Positions 52,039 to 60,173 of a DNA stretch of 64,000 nucleotides are shown here, in pieces; the stretch's first letter is position 1, and every line of letters starts with the position of its first letter. The DNA comes from an uncultured Elusimicrobiales bacterium. Lineage in GTDB: Bacteria > Elusimicrobiota > Elusimicrobia > Elusimicrobiales > Elusimicrobiaceae. The translations under genes and the position numbers were made by a program. The stretch covers positions 1 to 64,000 of the forward strand of contig CALUXG010000005.1 of assembly GCA_944324685.1 (NCBI GenBank), in the 5' to 3' direction. The notes beneath the pieces are model-generated. The model saw only the letters and a program-made list of their open reading frames with translations, did not search any database and had not been told where the DNA came from.

Positions 52039-52077
52039 TTTATAGCATAACACGTCGGAGCGACAGCTGTGGTGTCG
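52039..52077 (-). promoter_or_regulatory. Operator-promoter C of the TPR gene
   Basis: CGACA-N7-TGTCG (52077-52061); right half gives -35 CTGTCG (52066-52061), 16 bp, then -10 TATAAA (52044-52039). Same geometry as sites A and B. Confidence 0.65.
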
Positions 52078-52089
52078 GGGTATTTTAAC

Positions 52090-52119
52090 TTGACTTCTAG
52101 GCCTAGAAGAAGCGTGAAT
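52090..52119 (+). promoter_or_regulatory. Promoter with central palindrome for DUF2924-recombinase
   Basis: TTGACT (52090-52095) overlaps a perfect 16-bp palindrome CTTCTAGGCCTAGAAG (52094-52109) that fills the spacer; a weak -10 (GTGAAT) ends at 52119. Likely operator of the recombination genes. Confidence 0.5.
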
Positions 52120-52136
52120 GTGTATAGGAGAGAAAT

Positions 52137-52520
52137 ATGCAAAACTATACACATTTGACCGCCCGGGAATTAGAATCAAAATGGCAAGAATTAATCGGCA
52201 GTCCTATACCGCCAATCGGGCGAAGTCTGATTATTAAATATCTAGTATGGTATGAGCAAGCCAAGCGTGAGAAAATCTCTCCGCTTGGCTTGTTTTGTGA
52301 CGTGGCCCAAGCAGCCAAAACGACCGATAAACACCCCAAAGCCACCCTTGAGATAGGCTCAAAACTAATCCGTTCCTATCAAGGGCTTAAATACGAAGTA
52401 GAAATCGTTGCCAATGGGTATCTATATGAGAACACACTCTACAAAAGCCTATCCGGTGTAGCCAAGGCTATTACAGGTAAGAGTTGGAACGGAAATATAT
52501 TCTTTGGAGTGAAGAAATGA
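52137..52520 (+). CDS. DUF2924 protein
   Basis: 127 aa. LTARELESKWQELIGSPIPPIGRSLIIKYLVWYEQ at the start and YLYENTLYKSLSGVAKAITGKSWNGNIFFGV at the end are the DUF2924 pattern. The family usually lies directly before a large serine recombinase, as here (ATGA overlap). Probably assists recombination or its control; role unproven. AGGAG ribosome site. Confidence 0.88.
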   Translation: MQNYTHLTARELESKWQELIGSPIPPIGRSLIIKYLVWYEQAKREKISPLGLFCDVAQAAKTTDKHPKATLEIGSKLIRSYQGLKYEVEIVANGYLYENTLYKSLSGVAKAITGKSWNGNIFFGVKK

Positions 52521-54133
52521 ATGATAAAAAAATACGTTGTGCAATCTATACGCGCAAATCAACGGAAGAGGGATTAGAGCAAGAGTTTAATAGTTTACAA
52601 GCCCAGCGGGAAGCGTGTGAATCCTACATTAAGAGCCAAAAGCACGAGAATTGGCAGTTATTGCCCACAGAGTATGATGACGGTGGGTATTCAGGCGGCA
52701 ACATGGAAAGGCCGGCCCTAAAACGACTACTCCAAGATGTTCAAAACGGTCTTGTTGATATTATCGTTGTTTACAAAATAGACCGGTTAACCCGAAGTTT
52801 AATGGACTTTAGCAAGATAGTAGAAGTATTAGATAAACATAATGCCTCTTTTGTATCTATTACCCAACATTTTAATACCACTACCAGTATGGGGCGGCTC
52901 ACATTAAATATGCTCCTCTCATTTGCCCAATTTGAGAGGGAAGTGACGGGAGAGCACATAAGGGATAAAATTAGTGCGAGTAAGAAAAAAGGTATGTGGA
53001 TGGGTGGCAAACCGCCATTGGGGTATTACCGCAAAGATAAAAAGATATATCCGGATGAAGAGAAATCAGCCCTAGTCCACGCTATCTTTGAAAAGTACAC
53101 TGAACTTAAAAGCACTACCTTGTTAAAAGATTGGCTCAAAGAACAAGGGCAAAATATATCCGTAGGCAACTTGAACTGTATTTTGCGCAACAAAGCATAT
53201 ATTGGTCTTGTCGGGCATAAAGGGACATGGTATCAGGGCGAGCACCGAGGCATAATTCCAACCGAACTATTTGAGCAGGTACAAAATGTCATGGCGGACA
53301 ACCGTATTAATCGTCAGCATTATGACCCAAAGAAAAGCCTTTTATCCGGCAAACTATATGATGATAAAGGAAATGCTATGAGCCCTAGTTGGAGTACGGG
53401 TTGCAGCGGTAAAACATACCGCTATTATGTAAGCCAAGCCATTATCCGCAAAGAACCAAGTAAATTAGGTAAAATCGGCAAAGTATCCTTACCACAACTG
53501 GAAAACTTTATAGATAGTTGGTTTGAGCGTTTCCTACTTGATAAAACTAAACCTTATCAATATGTTCAGCACTTTGAAGTATCCAAGCAAAAGAAACTAT
53601 TACAACTACTGTCATCTTATACAATAACCCGGGATATAGAAAAAGCCCTAATCAAGCATATTAAACTAAGACCTAACGAAGTAGAAATAACCTTGCATGC
53701 GGAACAAATAGTAGAACTATTCAACGCTATTTATGAAAACCGGGAAATGGGCTTACTTAAACCCGAAGAATTGAAACAAGAACGCACCTACACGGAGCCG
53801 TATCATATCGGTACAATAGCCAACGGAGAAAAGATAATTATAGGGCAATTTGTAGAGCCAAAGAAACGGCCTAATGCTGAACTTATCAAAATCTTAAATC
53901 AAGCTTACACATGGCACCAAGATGTATTAAACGGTGCTAGCACACAGGATATAGCCAAACGTGATAAGGTATGCGTACAATATGTTCGCCGAATCCTCAA
54001 TTTAAGTTTTTTGTCCCCTAAAATCGTACGTGCTATCCTAAACGGTACCCAACCAACCGATTGCACCCTCAAAAAATTGCTTTCTATCAAATCCTCAAAT
54101 TGGCAAGAACAAGAGCAACTTTTTCACAAATAA
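52517..54133 (+). CDS. Large serine recombinase
   Basis: 538 aa. Resolvase domain with nucleophile Ser15 (YTRKSTEEGLEQEFNSLQAQ), VVYKIDRLTRS and SFAQFERE, then the recombinase domain (GKPPLGYYRKD...NLNCILRNKAYIG) and a C-terminal region with a helix-turn-helix-like segment (ASTQDIAKRDKVCVQYVRRIL). It should integrate and excise the surrounding island. The gene ends about 100 bp from the right direct repeat and tRNA-Asp. Confidence 0.94.
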   Translation: MNDKKIRCAIYTRKSTEEGLEQEFNSLQAQREACESYIKSQKHENWQLLPTEYDDGGYSGGNMERPALKRLLQDVQNGLVDIIVVYKIDRLTRSLMDFSKIVEVLDKHNASFVSITQHFNTTTSMGRLTLNMLLSFAQFEREVTGEHIRDKISASKKKGMWMGGKPPLGYYRKDKKIYPDEEKSALVHAIFEKYTELKSTTLLKDWLKEQGQNISVGNLNCILRNKAYIGLVGHKGTWYQGEHRGIIPTELFEQVQNVMADNRINRQHYDPKKSLLSGKLYDDKGNAMSPSWSTGCSGKTYRYYVSQAIIRKEPSKLGKIGKVSLPQLENFIDSWFERFLLDKTKPYQYVQHFEVSKQKKLLQLLSSYTITRDIEKALIKHIKLRPNEVEITLHAEQIVELFNAIYENREMGLLKPEELKQERTYTEPYHIGTIANGEKIIIGQFVEPKKRPNAELIKILNQAYTWHQDVLNGASTQDIAKRDKVCVQYVRRILNLSFLSPKIVRAILNGTQPTDCTLKKLLSIKSSNWQEQEQLFHK

Positions 54134-54234
54134 TCGCAACTGCGCGACTTCCTACCTACCCTCGTCAGCATAAAAAGAGAAAATTTACCGGAAACCCCAA
54201 AAACACGCCCAAAACCCCATGCTGAAAGTCGTTT

Positions 54235-54306
54235 ATAAAAAAATCCCCGTCGGGAGTTAATCCTAACGGGGATCTATGCTAATTATTCAAAACTAAAATA
54301 CGGAGT
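54235..54306. repeat. Right direct repeat next to tRNA-Asp
   Basis: Partner of 41201-41270. Contains the tRNA-Asp terminator (TCCCCGT 54244-54250 / ACGGGGA 54266-54272, A7 on the plus strand = T7 on the transcript) and ends in the tRNA acceptor stem. Confidence 0.75.
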
Positions 54307-54376
54307 CGACGGGATTCGAACCCGCGGTCTCTGCCTTGACAGGGCAGCGTGTTAGACCAGGCTACACCACGACTCC
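54301..54376 (-). tRNA. tRNA-Asp (GTC)
   Basis: Minus strand; acceptor GGAGTCG/CGACTCC, anticodon stem CTGCC/GGCAG with loop CTGTCAA, anticodon GTC, T loop TTCGAAT. CCA is not encoded. Its 3' end faces the recombinase island. Confidence 0.96.
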
Positions 54377-54453
54377 AACGACTCAAATTCTTCCGTACAA
54401 ATATTTTAGCTTATTGTGGGGGGACGCGTCAATTTTTTTCTTGGTCAGACGGG

Positions 54454-55356
54454 TTAAGAGGCAAATTCGCCCCATAAAATTTGTTCCGTTTCCAATTCTA
54501 TACCGTTTTTTTCGCGTACTTGCCGTTTGATTTCTTCCATCAGCTGTTTGATGTCTTCCGGCGTGGCGTGATTAAAATTAATGATAAATCCCGCGTGTTT
54601 CTCCGACACTTTGGCTCCGCCTATGCTTAATCCTCTAAGCCCTGCTTCATCAATCAGACGCGAGGCGTAATCCCCTGCCGGCCGTTTGAAAACGCTTCCG
54701 GCGGAGGGGAATTCCAACGGCTGTTTTTCCCGCCGTTTATGCAATATGGAATTACGCGCTTCCGTTAAAGAGGAAAAATCTTTTTTCCCCAAGGAAAATC
54801 CCGCACTTAATATAATGTAATTTTCTATGCCGTCTACGTGTCTGTATCCGTGGGGAAGATCTTTTTTTTGCAGCATGGCGGGGCGTCCTTCAAAATCAAT
54901 GACTTCCACGTATTCCAAGCAATCAAAGGTTTCTTGTCCGAATGCGCCCGCATTCATATATACCGCGCCGCCGACGCTGCCCGGAATGCCGGATAATTTT
55001 TCCATTCCGCATAAGCCGGCATTTACGGCGGTTTCGCATACTTTGTCCAGTGCCGCACCCGCTTCGGCGGTTATGCGTTCTTCTTTCGCGGCGATTTGAT
55101 CCATGCGTCTTGTGGAACATACAATGCCGCCCATGCCTTTTCCGCCGACCAGAATATTGGAGCCGAAACCGAGTATGTGCAGCGGAATATTTTCCGTTCG
55201 GGCCAGTTTAAGCACAAAACTCCAATCTTCCGTCGTTTTGGGATAAATGTACGTTTCCGCCGGTCCGCCGGTGCGGTATGTCGTGTGACGGGCCATGGAT
55301 TCCTCAAAGAGGCAATTTTCTCCAAAATATGCGGACAGTTCCTTTTTGTAATTCAT
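54454..55356 (-). CDS. murB: UDP-N-acetylenolpyruvoylglucosamine reductase
   Basis: 300 aa FAD enzyme reducing UDP-GlcNAc-enolpyruvate to UDP-MurNAc. Motifs: TTYRTGGPAE, FGSNILVGGKG, GIPGSVGGAVYMNAGAFG, catalytic Ser in PSAGSVFKRP and Glu in LETEQILWGE. It follows a barrel gene on the same strand with a 7-bp gap. Confidence 0.96.
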   Translation of the reverse strand: MNYKKELSAYFGENCLFEESMARHTTYRTGGPAETYIYPKTTEDWSFVLKLARTENIPLHILGFGSNILVGGKGMGGIVCSTRRMDQIAAKEERITAEAGAALDKVCETAVNAGLCGMEKLSGIPGSVGGAVYMNAGAFGQETFDCLEYVEVIDFEGRPAMLQKKDLPHGYRHVDGIENYIILSAGFSLGKKDFSSLTEARNSILHKRREKQPLEFPSAGSVFKRPAGDYASRLIDEAGLRGLSIGGAKVSEKHAGFIINFNHATPEDIKQLMEEIKRQVREKNGIELETEQILWGEFAS

Positions 55357-55363
55357 AAAATGT

Positions 55364-56056
55364 TTAGAAATTCAATCCAATGCCGCCCTGAAAACCGTGC
55401 GTATATTTGGTATAGGTGTATGCTCCGTACAAATAAAACAGCGGGAACGGATGAAAATTGACGCCGGCGGTATAACGGACCACGCCGTCATCTGTTTTTT
55501 CTCCGGAGAAAGGGCCCATGTCTTTTACTTTCATCTCGCTGTAATCATATCCAATGCCGACGTAAGGCGTAAAAAAAAGAATGTTGACCGAAGCGGAAGC
55601 CGACGCCGAATAGTGATCCCCGTCATAATAATCCGTGCCGTAGCGGTCATAAAATGCTCCGGCGGACAAGTTGACAAAGGCTAAAGAACCATGCCATTTC
55701 ACGCCGCCGCCTAAAGATTCAAATCCATCGTAACGCGTTCCGCGCAGCGCGACGCCCAAGTTAAAAAAAGGCAATTGGGTTTCTGCCGTGATGAAAGGAG
55801 CATATAAATAGTCCTCCGATGAAAAGCTGTCCGATGATGTATTCACGGCCGATACGGACACACCTATGTCAAATCCCGGGAACGTTACCCCGCGGCCGGT
55901 GTGAAAATCGGCCAAACCGATCATGGAAGATACGTCTCTGTTGTAATGCGCCAGCGCGCCGGCGCTGAAATGTTCATGAAAGTCGCTGTTCATACTTGCA
56001 AAAACAGGCGTGGAAAAAGAGAAGGCTAACAGCATGGCAGTAATCATTTTTTTCAT
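55364..56056 (-). CDS. Small outer-membrane beta-barrel protein
   Basis: 230 aa. Signal peptide (to PVFA), then about eight to ten alternating strands ending in the aromatic terminus GGIGLNF. AAGGA ribosome site. Possibly an OmpW/OmpA-size barrel; no specific family recognised. Confidence 0.75.
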   Translation of the reverse strand: MKKMITAMLLAFSFSTPVFASMNSDFHEHFSAGALAHYNRDVSSMIGLADFHTGRGVTFPGFDIGVSVSAVNTSSDSFSSEDYLYAPFITAETQLPFFNLGVALRGTRYDGFESLGGGVKWHGSLAFVNLSAGAFYDRYGTDYYDGDHYSASASASVNILFFTPYVGIGYDYSEMKVKDMGPFSGEKTDDGVVRYTAGVNFHPFPLFYLYGAYTYTKYTHGFQGGIGLNF

Positions 56057-56157
56057 AGAAAATTCCTTATTGCTAAATTTTGTTACATATCATATCATAA
56101 GAAAAAGAGAACGCGCCGCGCAAGAAGCTGCGCCATTTTATTTTTAAGGAGAAAGGT

Positions 56158-57705
56158 ATGATAAGTCCTTTGGCCGGAACATTGACAAAAGAACGCATTG
56201 ACGCGGAACGGCTGCGCCGTTTGTTTTGGCAGCCGGACGGCCCCGTGGCGCCGGTGAAATTTGGTACGTCGGGACATCGCGGCGTTTTAGGGTGCGGTTT
56301 TTGCGCCGCACACGCGCGGGCCATTGCTCAGGCCGTCGCGCAAATCCATTTGGAAGACGGAGTAAGCGGCCCCATATTGTGCGGAGGAGACACGCGGCTG
56401 ATGTCGCAAGACACGGCGAGGTTATGTGCGGAAGTTCTGGCAGGGAACGGTTTGCACGTTATTTTGCCGGATATTCCTTTGCCCACTCCGGTGTTTTCTT
56501 TTGAAATTATTCAAGGCCGCGCCGCGGCGTCCTTAAACGGTACGGCCAGCCATAACCCGCCGCAGGATATGGGATTAAAATACAACCCCTCGCACGGCGG
56601 TCCCGCCGGCAGCGAACTGACGGGCCGCATTGAAAAATACGCCAATGAATATTTGCAAAATCCGCAGCAAATAAAAAGTATGCCGCTGGCGGAAGCGCGG
56701 GAGAAAGGTTTTGTCAATACGGCGGATGTCATTGCGCCGTACGTCAATGCGCTGGGCCGTTTGGTGGATTTTGAGGCCATTAAAAAAGCCGGTTTAAAAG
56801 TGGCCATTCATCCGCTTGGAGGCAGCAGCCTGCCTTTTTATCGTGCCATTAAAGAAAAATATGGGTTGGATAATTTGCATATTGCCGATGAAACGATAGA
56901 CCCTACTTTTTATTTTATTCCCATAGATCACGACGGCAAAATTCGTATGGATCCGTCTTCGGTTTATCCCATGAAGCCTCTGATTGATTTGGTTCAAAGC
57001 GGCGCATACGATTTTGCCGGCGCCAGCGATCCGGATGCGGACCGTTTTGGCTGTGCCACAAAATCCGGAGGATTGATTCCGCCTAATCATGCTTTATGCG
57101 TGGCGGCGGATTACTTAATACGCACCCGCAAACCAAAGAAAGGCATGTTGGTGGGGCGCACTTTGGGGACGACGGCTTTACTGGATCGCATTGCTTCGGC
57201 GGCGGGATACGGCGTAGATGAAGTGAATGTGGGGTTTAAGTATTTTGTGAACGGCATAGTGGAAGGGCGGTATATCTTGGCCGGTGAAGAAAGCGCAGGA
57301 ATGAGCCTGAGCGGCTGGACTCCTGAAAAAGACGGTATTCTGGCGGTGTGTTTATTGCTGGAAATAGCTTCCAAAGAAGGAGATATCGCGGTGTTGTACG
57401 AACAATTGACGCAAACATATGGTAAGCCATACTATACCCGCGTGGATGTTCCTACCGATGAAACGGCCAAAAATAAAGTGAAATCTTTTAAGAAAGAAGA
57501 TTTGTCCGATCTGATCACCGTCGCGGGAGAGAAAGTAACAAAAGTGCGCGATACGGACGGCATTAAGGTATATTTGCAAAGTTCTTGGTTTTTAGTGCGT
57601 CCGTCGGGCACGGAAAACATACTCAAGTTTTATGCCGAAACTTTTATCAGCGAAGAACACTTGAATCGTATCATAGAAGAAGGCCGTAAATATTTCGGCG
57701 TCTAA
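56158..57705 (+). CDS. pgm: Phosphoglucomutase
   Basis: 515 aa alpha-D-phosphohexomutase. VKFGTSGHRG at the start, phosphoserine loop TASHNPPQDMG, metal loop DPDADRFG, sugar loop GEESAGMS and phosphate loop RPSGTEN. It interconverts glucose 1- and 6-phosphate. AAGGAG ribosome site; followed by a terminator. Confidence 0.95.
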   Translation: MISPLAGTLTKERIDAERLRRLFWQPDGPVAPVKFGTSGHRGVLGCGFCAAHARAIAQAVAQIHLEDGVSGPILCGGDTRLMSQDTARLCAEVLAGNGLHVILPDIPLPTPVFSFEIIQGRAAASLNGTASHNPPQDMGLKYNPSHGGPAGSELTGRIEKYANEYLQNPQQIKSMPLAEAREKGFVNTADVIAPYVNALGRLVDFEAIKKAGLKVAIHPLGGSSLPFYRAIKEKYGLDNLHIADETIDPTFYFIPIDHDGKIRMDPSSVYPMKPLIDLVQSGAYDFAGASDPDADRFGCATKSGGLIPPNHALCVAADYLIRTRKPKKGMLVGRTLGTTALLDRIASAAGYGVDEVNVGFKYFVNGIVEGRYILAGEESAGMSLSGWTPEKDGILAVCLLLEIASKEGDIAVLYEQLTQTYGKPYYTRVDVPTDETAKNKVKSFKKEDLSDLITVAGEKVTKVRDTDGIKVYLQSSWFLVRPSGTENILKFYAETFISEEHLNRIIEEGRKYFGV

Positions 57706-57720
57706 AACAGCGTTTGCCAC

Positions 57721-57764
57721 ACAGGCGGGGATAAAGCGGAGAGCTTTGTCCCCGTCTGTTTTTT
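57721..57764 (+). terminator. Intrinsic terminator of pgm
   Basis: ACAGGCGGGG...CCCCGTCTGT stem with an inner AAAGC/GCTTT helix, then TTTTTT. Confidence 0.85.
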
Positions 57765-57860
57765 GAGATAAAAACGTATATTGCGGTGTCTGCCCACATG
57801 TGCAAAAAGTGCTTTCTCCGTCAGAGGTCTAATGCGGGGAAAAGCCGTTTGTCGGGTATG

Positions 57861-58550
57861 TTATAAAGACGGGCCGATGTCCTGTTCGGCGGATTGCTCG
57901 GCGGCGTGCTCCGCTTCGACGGAGTTGTCCGCGGAGACAGTTTCGTCTTGTGCAATATATTTTAAGTCCAAGGCGGCAAATACGGCTCCGCGATTGTCAT
58001 TAAGCCAACGGCGGTGCGCTTTATATTCTGGACAGTATTGGGCCACCAACTGCCAGTATTCACTGCCGTGATTCATGTGCACCAAATGAGCCAGTTCATG
58101 TATGATCAGGTAATCCCGTATGGCCTCAGGCATTTTGATGATGTGATAAGTATAATTAATGTTTTTCTTGGCGGAACAGCTGGCCCAGAGCGATTGTTGA
58201 TTTTTAACGCTGATATTATTGTATTGGACGCCCATAGTCTGTGCCCATTGTGCGGTTTTGGCGCGCAAAGTTTCTCCGGCTTTGGCGCGCAACCAAGCGT
58301 CCGCCAACGCATTGGGATTGCTGTGTGGCGTTTGTATGTATATGTCAAATGCTTGCCCGTTAAAATCCATTCCTTCTTCCTGATCCGGCGTCAGGTGTAT
58401 GCGGGCGGGGTACAATTTCCCTTCATAAAGAATTTTGCCGGTTTCGGTCTCGGCGTTTTCGGTGCTGCCTCCGAAGACTTCCGGCATTTCTTTTTTCAAC
58501 CGTTCAATAAACAGTTTTACGTCGCTGATAACGCTTTGGGTATCGCTCAT
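57861..58550 (-). CDS. YgjP-like (DUF45) zinc metallopeptidase
   Basis: 229 aa. HELAHLVHMNHGSEYW supplies the HExxH motif and third ligand; WASCSAKKNINYTYHI precedes it as in the YgjP family. Cytoplasmic; substrates unknown. The acidic C-terminal tail is unconserved in type. Confidence 0.88.
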   Translation of the reverse strand: MSDTQSVISDVKLFIERLKKEMPEVFGGSTENAETETGKILYEGKLYPARIHLTPDQEEGMDFNGQAFDIYIQTPHSNPNALADAWLRAKAGETLRAKTAQWAQTMGVQYNNISVKNQQSLWASCSAKKNINYTYHIIKMPEAIRDYLIIHELAHLVHMNHGSEYWQLVAQYCPEYKAHRRWLNDNRGAVFAALDLKYIAQDETVSADNSVEAEHAAEQSAEQDIGPSL

Positions 58551-58646
58551 ATGTAGTATTATATCAATTTGGTTTTGGCTTCTGCGAAGGTTTGTGTGGA
58601 AAAAAGCGGAATATTTTATACAATACTCCTATATATGGAGGAAAGC

Positions 58647-59726
58647 GTGAGCCAAAATAATCTGAAGAAAACGCCGCTGTGCGCCGCCTGTGAGGCCGCC
58701 GGCGGAAAGATGGTGGATTTCCACGGGTGGCTGCTGCCCGTGCAGTTTGAAAGCATTATTGCCGAACACAAAGCCGTGCGTGAAGGCGCGGGCATGTTTG
58801 ACGTGTCCCACATGGGGCAAGTGTTTGTGGAGGGGCCGGACGCATGGAGATTTTTGCAGTATATCAATACAAACAATATTAAAAACACAGCCGGATGCGG
58901 TACATACTCGCATATGGTGAATGAAAAAGGCTGTATTATTGACGACGCCATTTCTTTTTGTCTGACTCCTGAAAAATTCTTGGTGGTGGTCAACGCCGCC
59001 TGCATTGATACGGATGTGGCGTGGTTCAAAAAGCACGCGGACAAGTTTAACGTGCAAATTACCGATGACAGCGCACACTGGGGCATGATCGCTCTGCAAG
59101 GACCGCAGGCGCTGGCACATGCGGCCAAACTGATTAACGGTGTGGAAAGCATGGCGCGTTTCACCATAAAAGAAATTACGCTTTTTGGAGCAAAAGGCTA
59201 TGTAACGCGCACGGGATATACCGGTGAGGACGGCGTGGAAATTATGGCCAGTCCCGAAGCTATAGTGAAAGTATGGGACGCGTTGCTCAATGCGGGAGTC
59301 AAACCTTGCGGTTTGGGCGCGCGCGACGTGCTGCGTCTGGAAGCCGGATATTTGTTAAACGGCACGGATGCCGATGGAACGCAAACGCCTTATGAGGCCG
59401 GCTGCGGTTGGGTGGTCAAGCTGGCAAAAGAGGATTTTATAGGCAAAGCCGCTTTGGAAGCGCAGAAGGCCGCCGGTTTGAAACGCCGATTGACGGGGTT
59501 TATGCTGACGGGGGCGGGAGTGCCGCGCGGCGGTTGCAAAGTATTTAAGAACGAGACAGAAGTGGGCGTATTAACCAGCGGCACGTATTCGCCTTTATTC
59601 AAAGGCATAGCCGTTGGATATGCCGATACGAATTTGCAGGAAGCAGATGCAGTGGAAATAGAAGTACACGGACGGAAAATTCCGGCCAAGAAAGTCAAAA
59701 CACCGTTTTACAAAAATCGGGTATAA
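58647..59726 (+). CDS. gcvT: Glycine cleavage T protein (aminomethyltransferase)
   Basis: 359 aa. GTG start chosen because GGAGG lies 5 nt upstream and MSQNNLKKTPL gives the usual N-terminus; ATG 58635 would need the ribosome site inside the gene. Motifs: MVDFHGWLLPVQ, FDVSHMGQV, RTGYTGEDGVEI, LGARDVLRLEAG. Transfers the methylene group from H protein to tetrahydrofolate. TACAAT at 58619 is the likely -10. Confidence 0.95.
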   Translation: MSQNNLKKTPLCAACEAAGGKMVDFHGWLLPVQFESIIAEHKAVREGAGMFDVSHMGQVFVEGPDAWRFLQYINTNNIKNTAGCGTYSHMVNEKGCIIDDAISFCLTPEKFLVVVNAACIDTDVAWFKKHADKFNVQITDDSAHWGMIALQGPQALAHAAKLINGVESMARFTIKEITLFGAKGYVTRTGYTGEDGVEIMASPEAIVKVWDALLNAGVKPCGLGARDVLRLEAGYLLNGTDADGTQTPYEAGCGWVVKLAKEDFIGKAALEAQKAAGLKRRLTGFMLTGAGVPRGGCKVFKNETEVGVLTSGTYSPLFKGIAVGYADTNLQEADAVEIEVHGRKIPAKKVKTPFYKNRV

Positions 59727-59740
59727 AAAGGAGAGAGTAT

Positions 59741-60118
59741 ATGCATACGGCAGAAAACAGCAAATATGCCAAAACCCATGAATGGGCTTATTTGGAAGGA
59801 GATGTGGCTACTGTTGGCATCAGCGACCATGCCCAGCAGGAAATAGGCGATATTGTTTTTATTGATTTGCCTAAAGTTGGGCAGCAGGTTTCAGCGGGAC
59901 AGAATTGCTGCGTCATTGAATCGGTCAAGTCCGCCAGCGAAATTTATGCGCCTTTAAGTGGAGAAGTGACGCAAGTCAATGAAGCTTTGAAAACGGAACC
60001 CGGATTGGTGAACCAAGAAGCGCACGGAAAAGGCTGGTTGTTCAAAATCAAAGTTTCCGCGCCCGCCGAGTATGAAAGCTTAATGGATTTGGCCGCCTAT
60101 CAGGCCAGCGTTAAATAA
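59741..60118 (+). CDS. gcvH: Glycine cleavage H protein
   Basis: 125 aa, with the lipoyl-lysine site in VIESVKSASEIYAPLSGEV (Lys about 67). It shuttles the aminomethyl group between P and T proteins. AGGAG ribosome site, 14 bp after gcvT. Confidence 0.97.
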   Translation: MHTAENSKYAKTHEWAYLEGDVATVGISDHAQQEIGDIVFIDLPKVGQQVSAGQNCCVIESVKSASEIYAPLSGEVTQVNEALKTEPGLVNQEAHGKGWLFKIKVSAPAEYESLMDLAAYQASVK

Positions 60119-60134
60119 GCCGGCCGCATATATG

Positions 60135-60161
60135 TCCCCCGCCGCAACGGCGGGGGATTTT
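60135..60161 (+). terminator. Intercistronic hairpin between gcvH and gcvPA
   Basis: Perfect 10-bp stem TCCCCCGCCG-CAA-CGGCGGGGGA followed by TTTT, placed between gcvH and the ribosome site of gcvPA. It may partially terminate or protect the gcvTH message. Confidence 0.6.
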
Positions 60162-60173
60162 GGAGAGGTCTCT

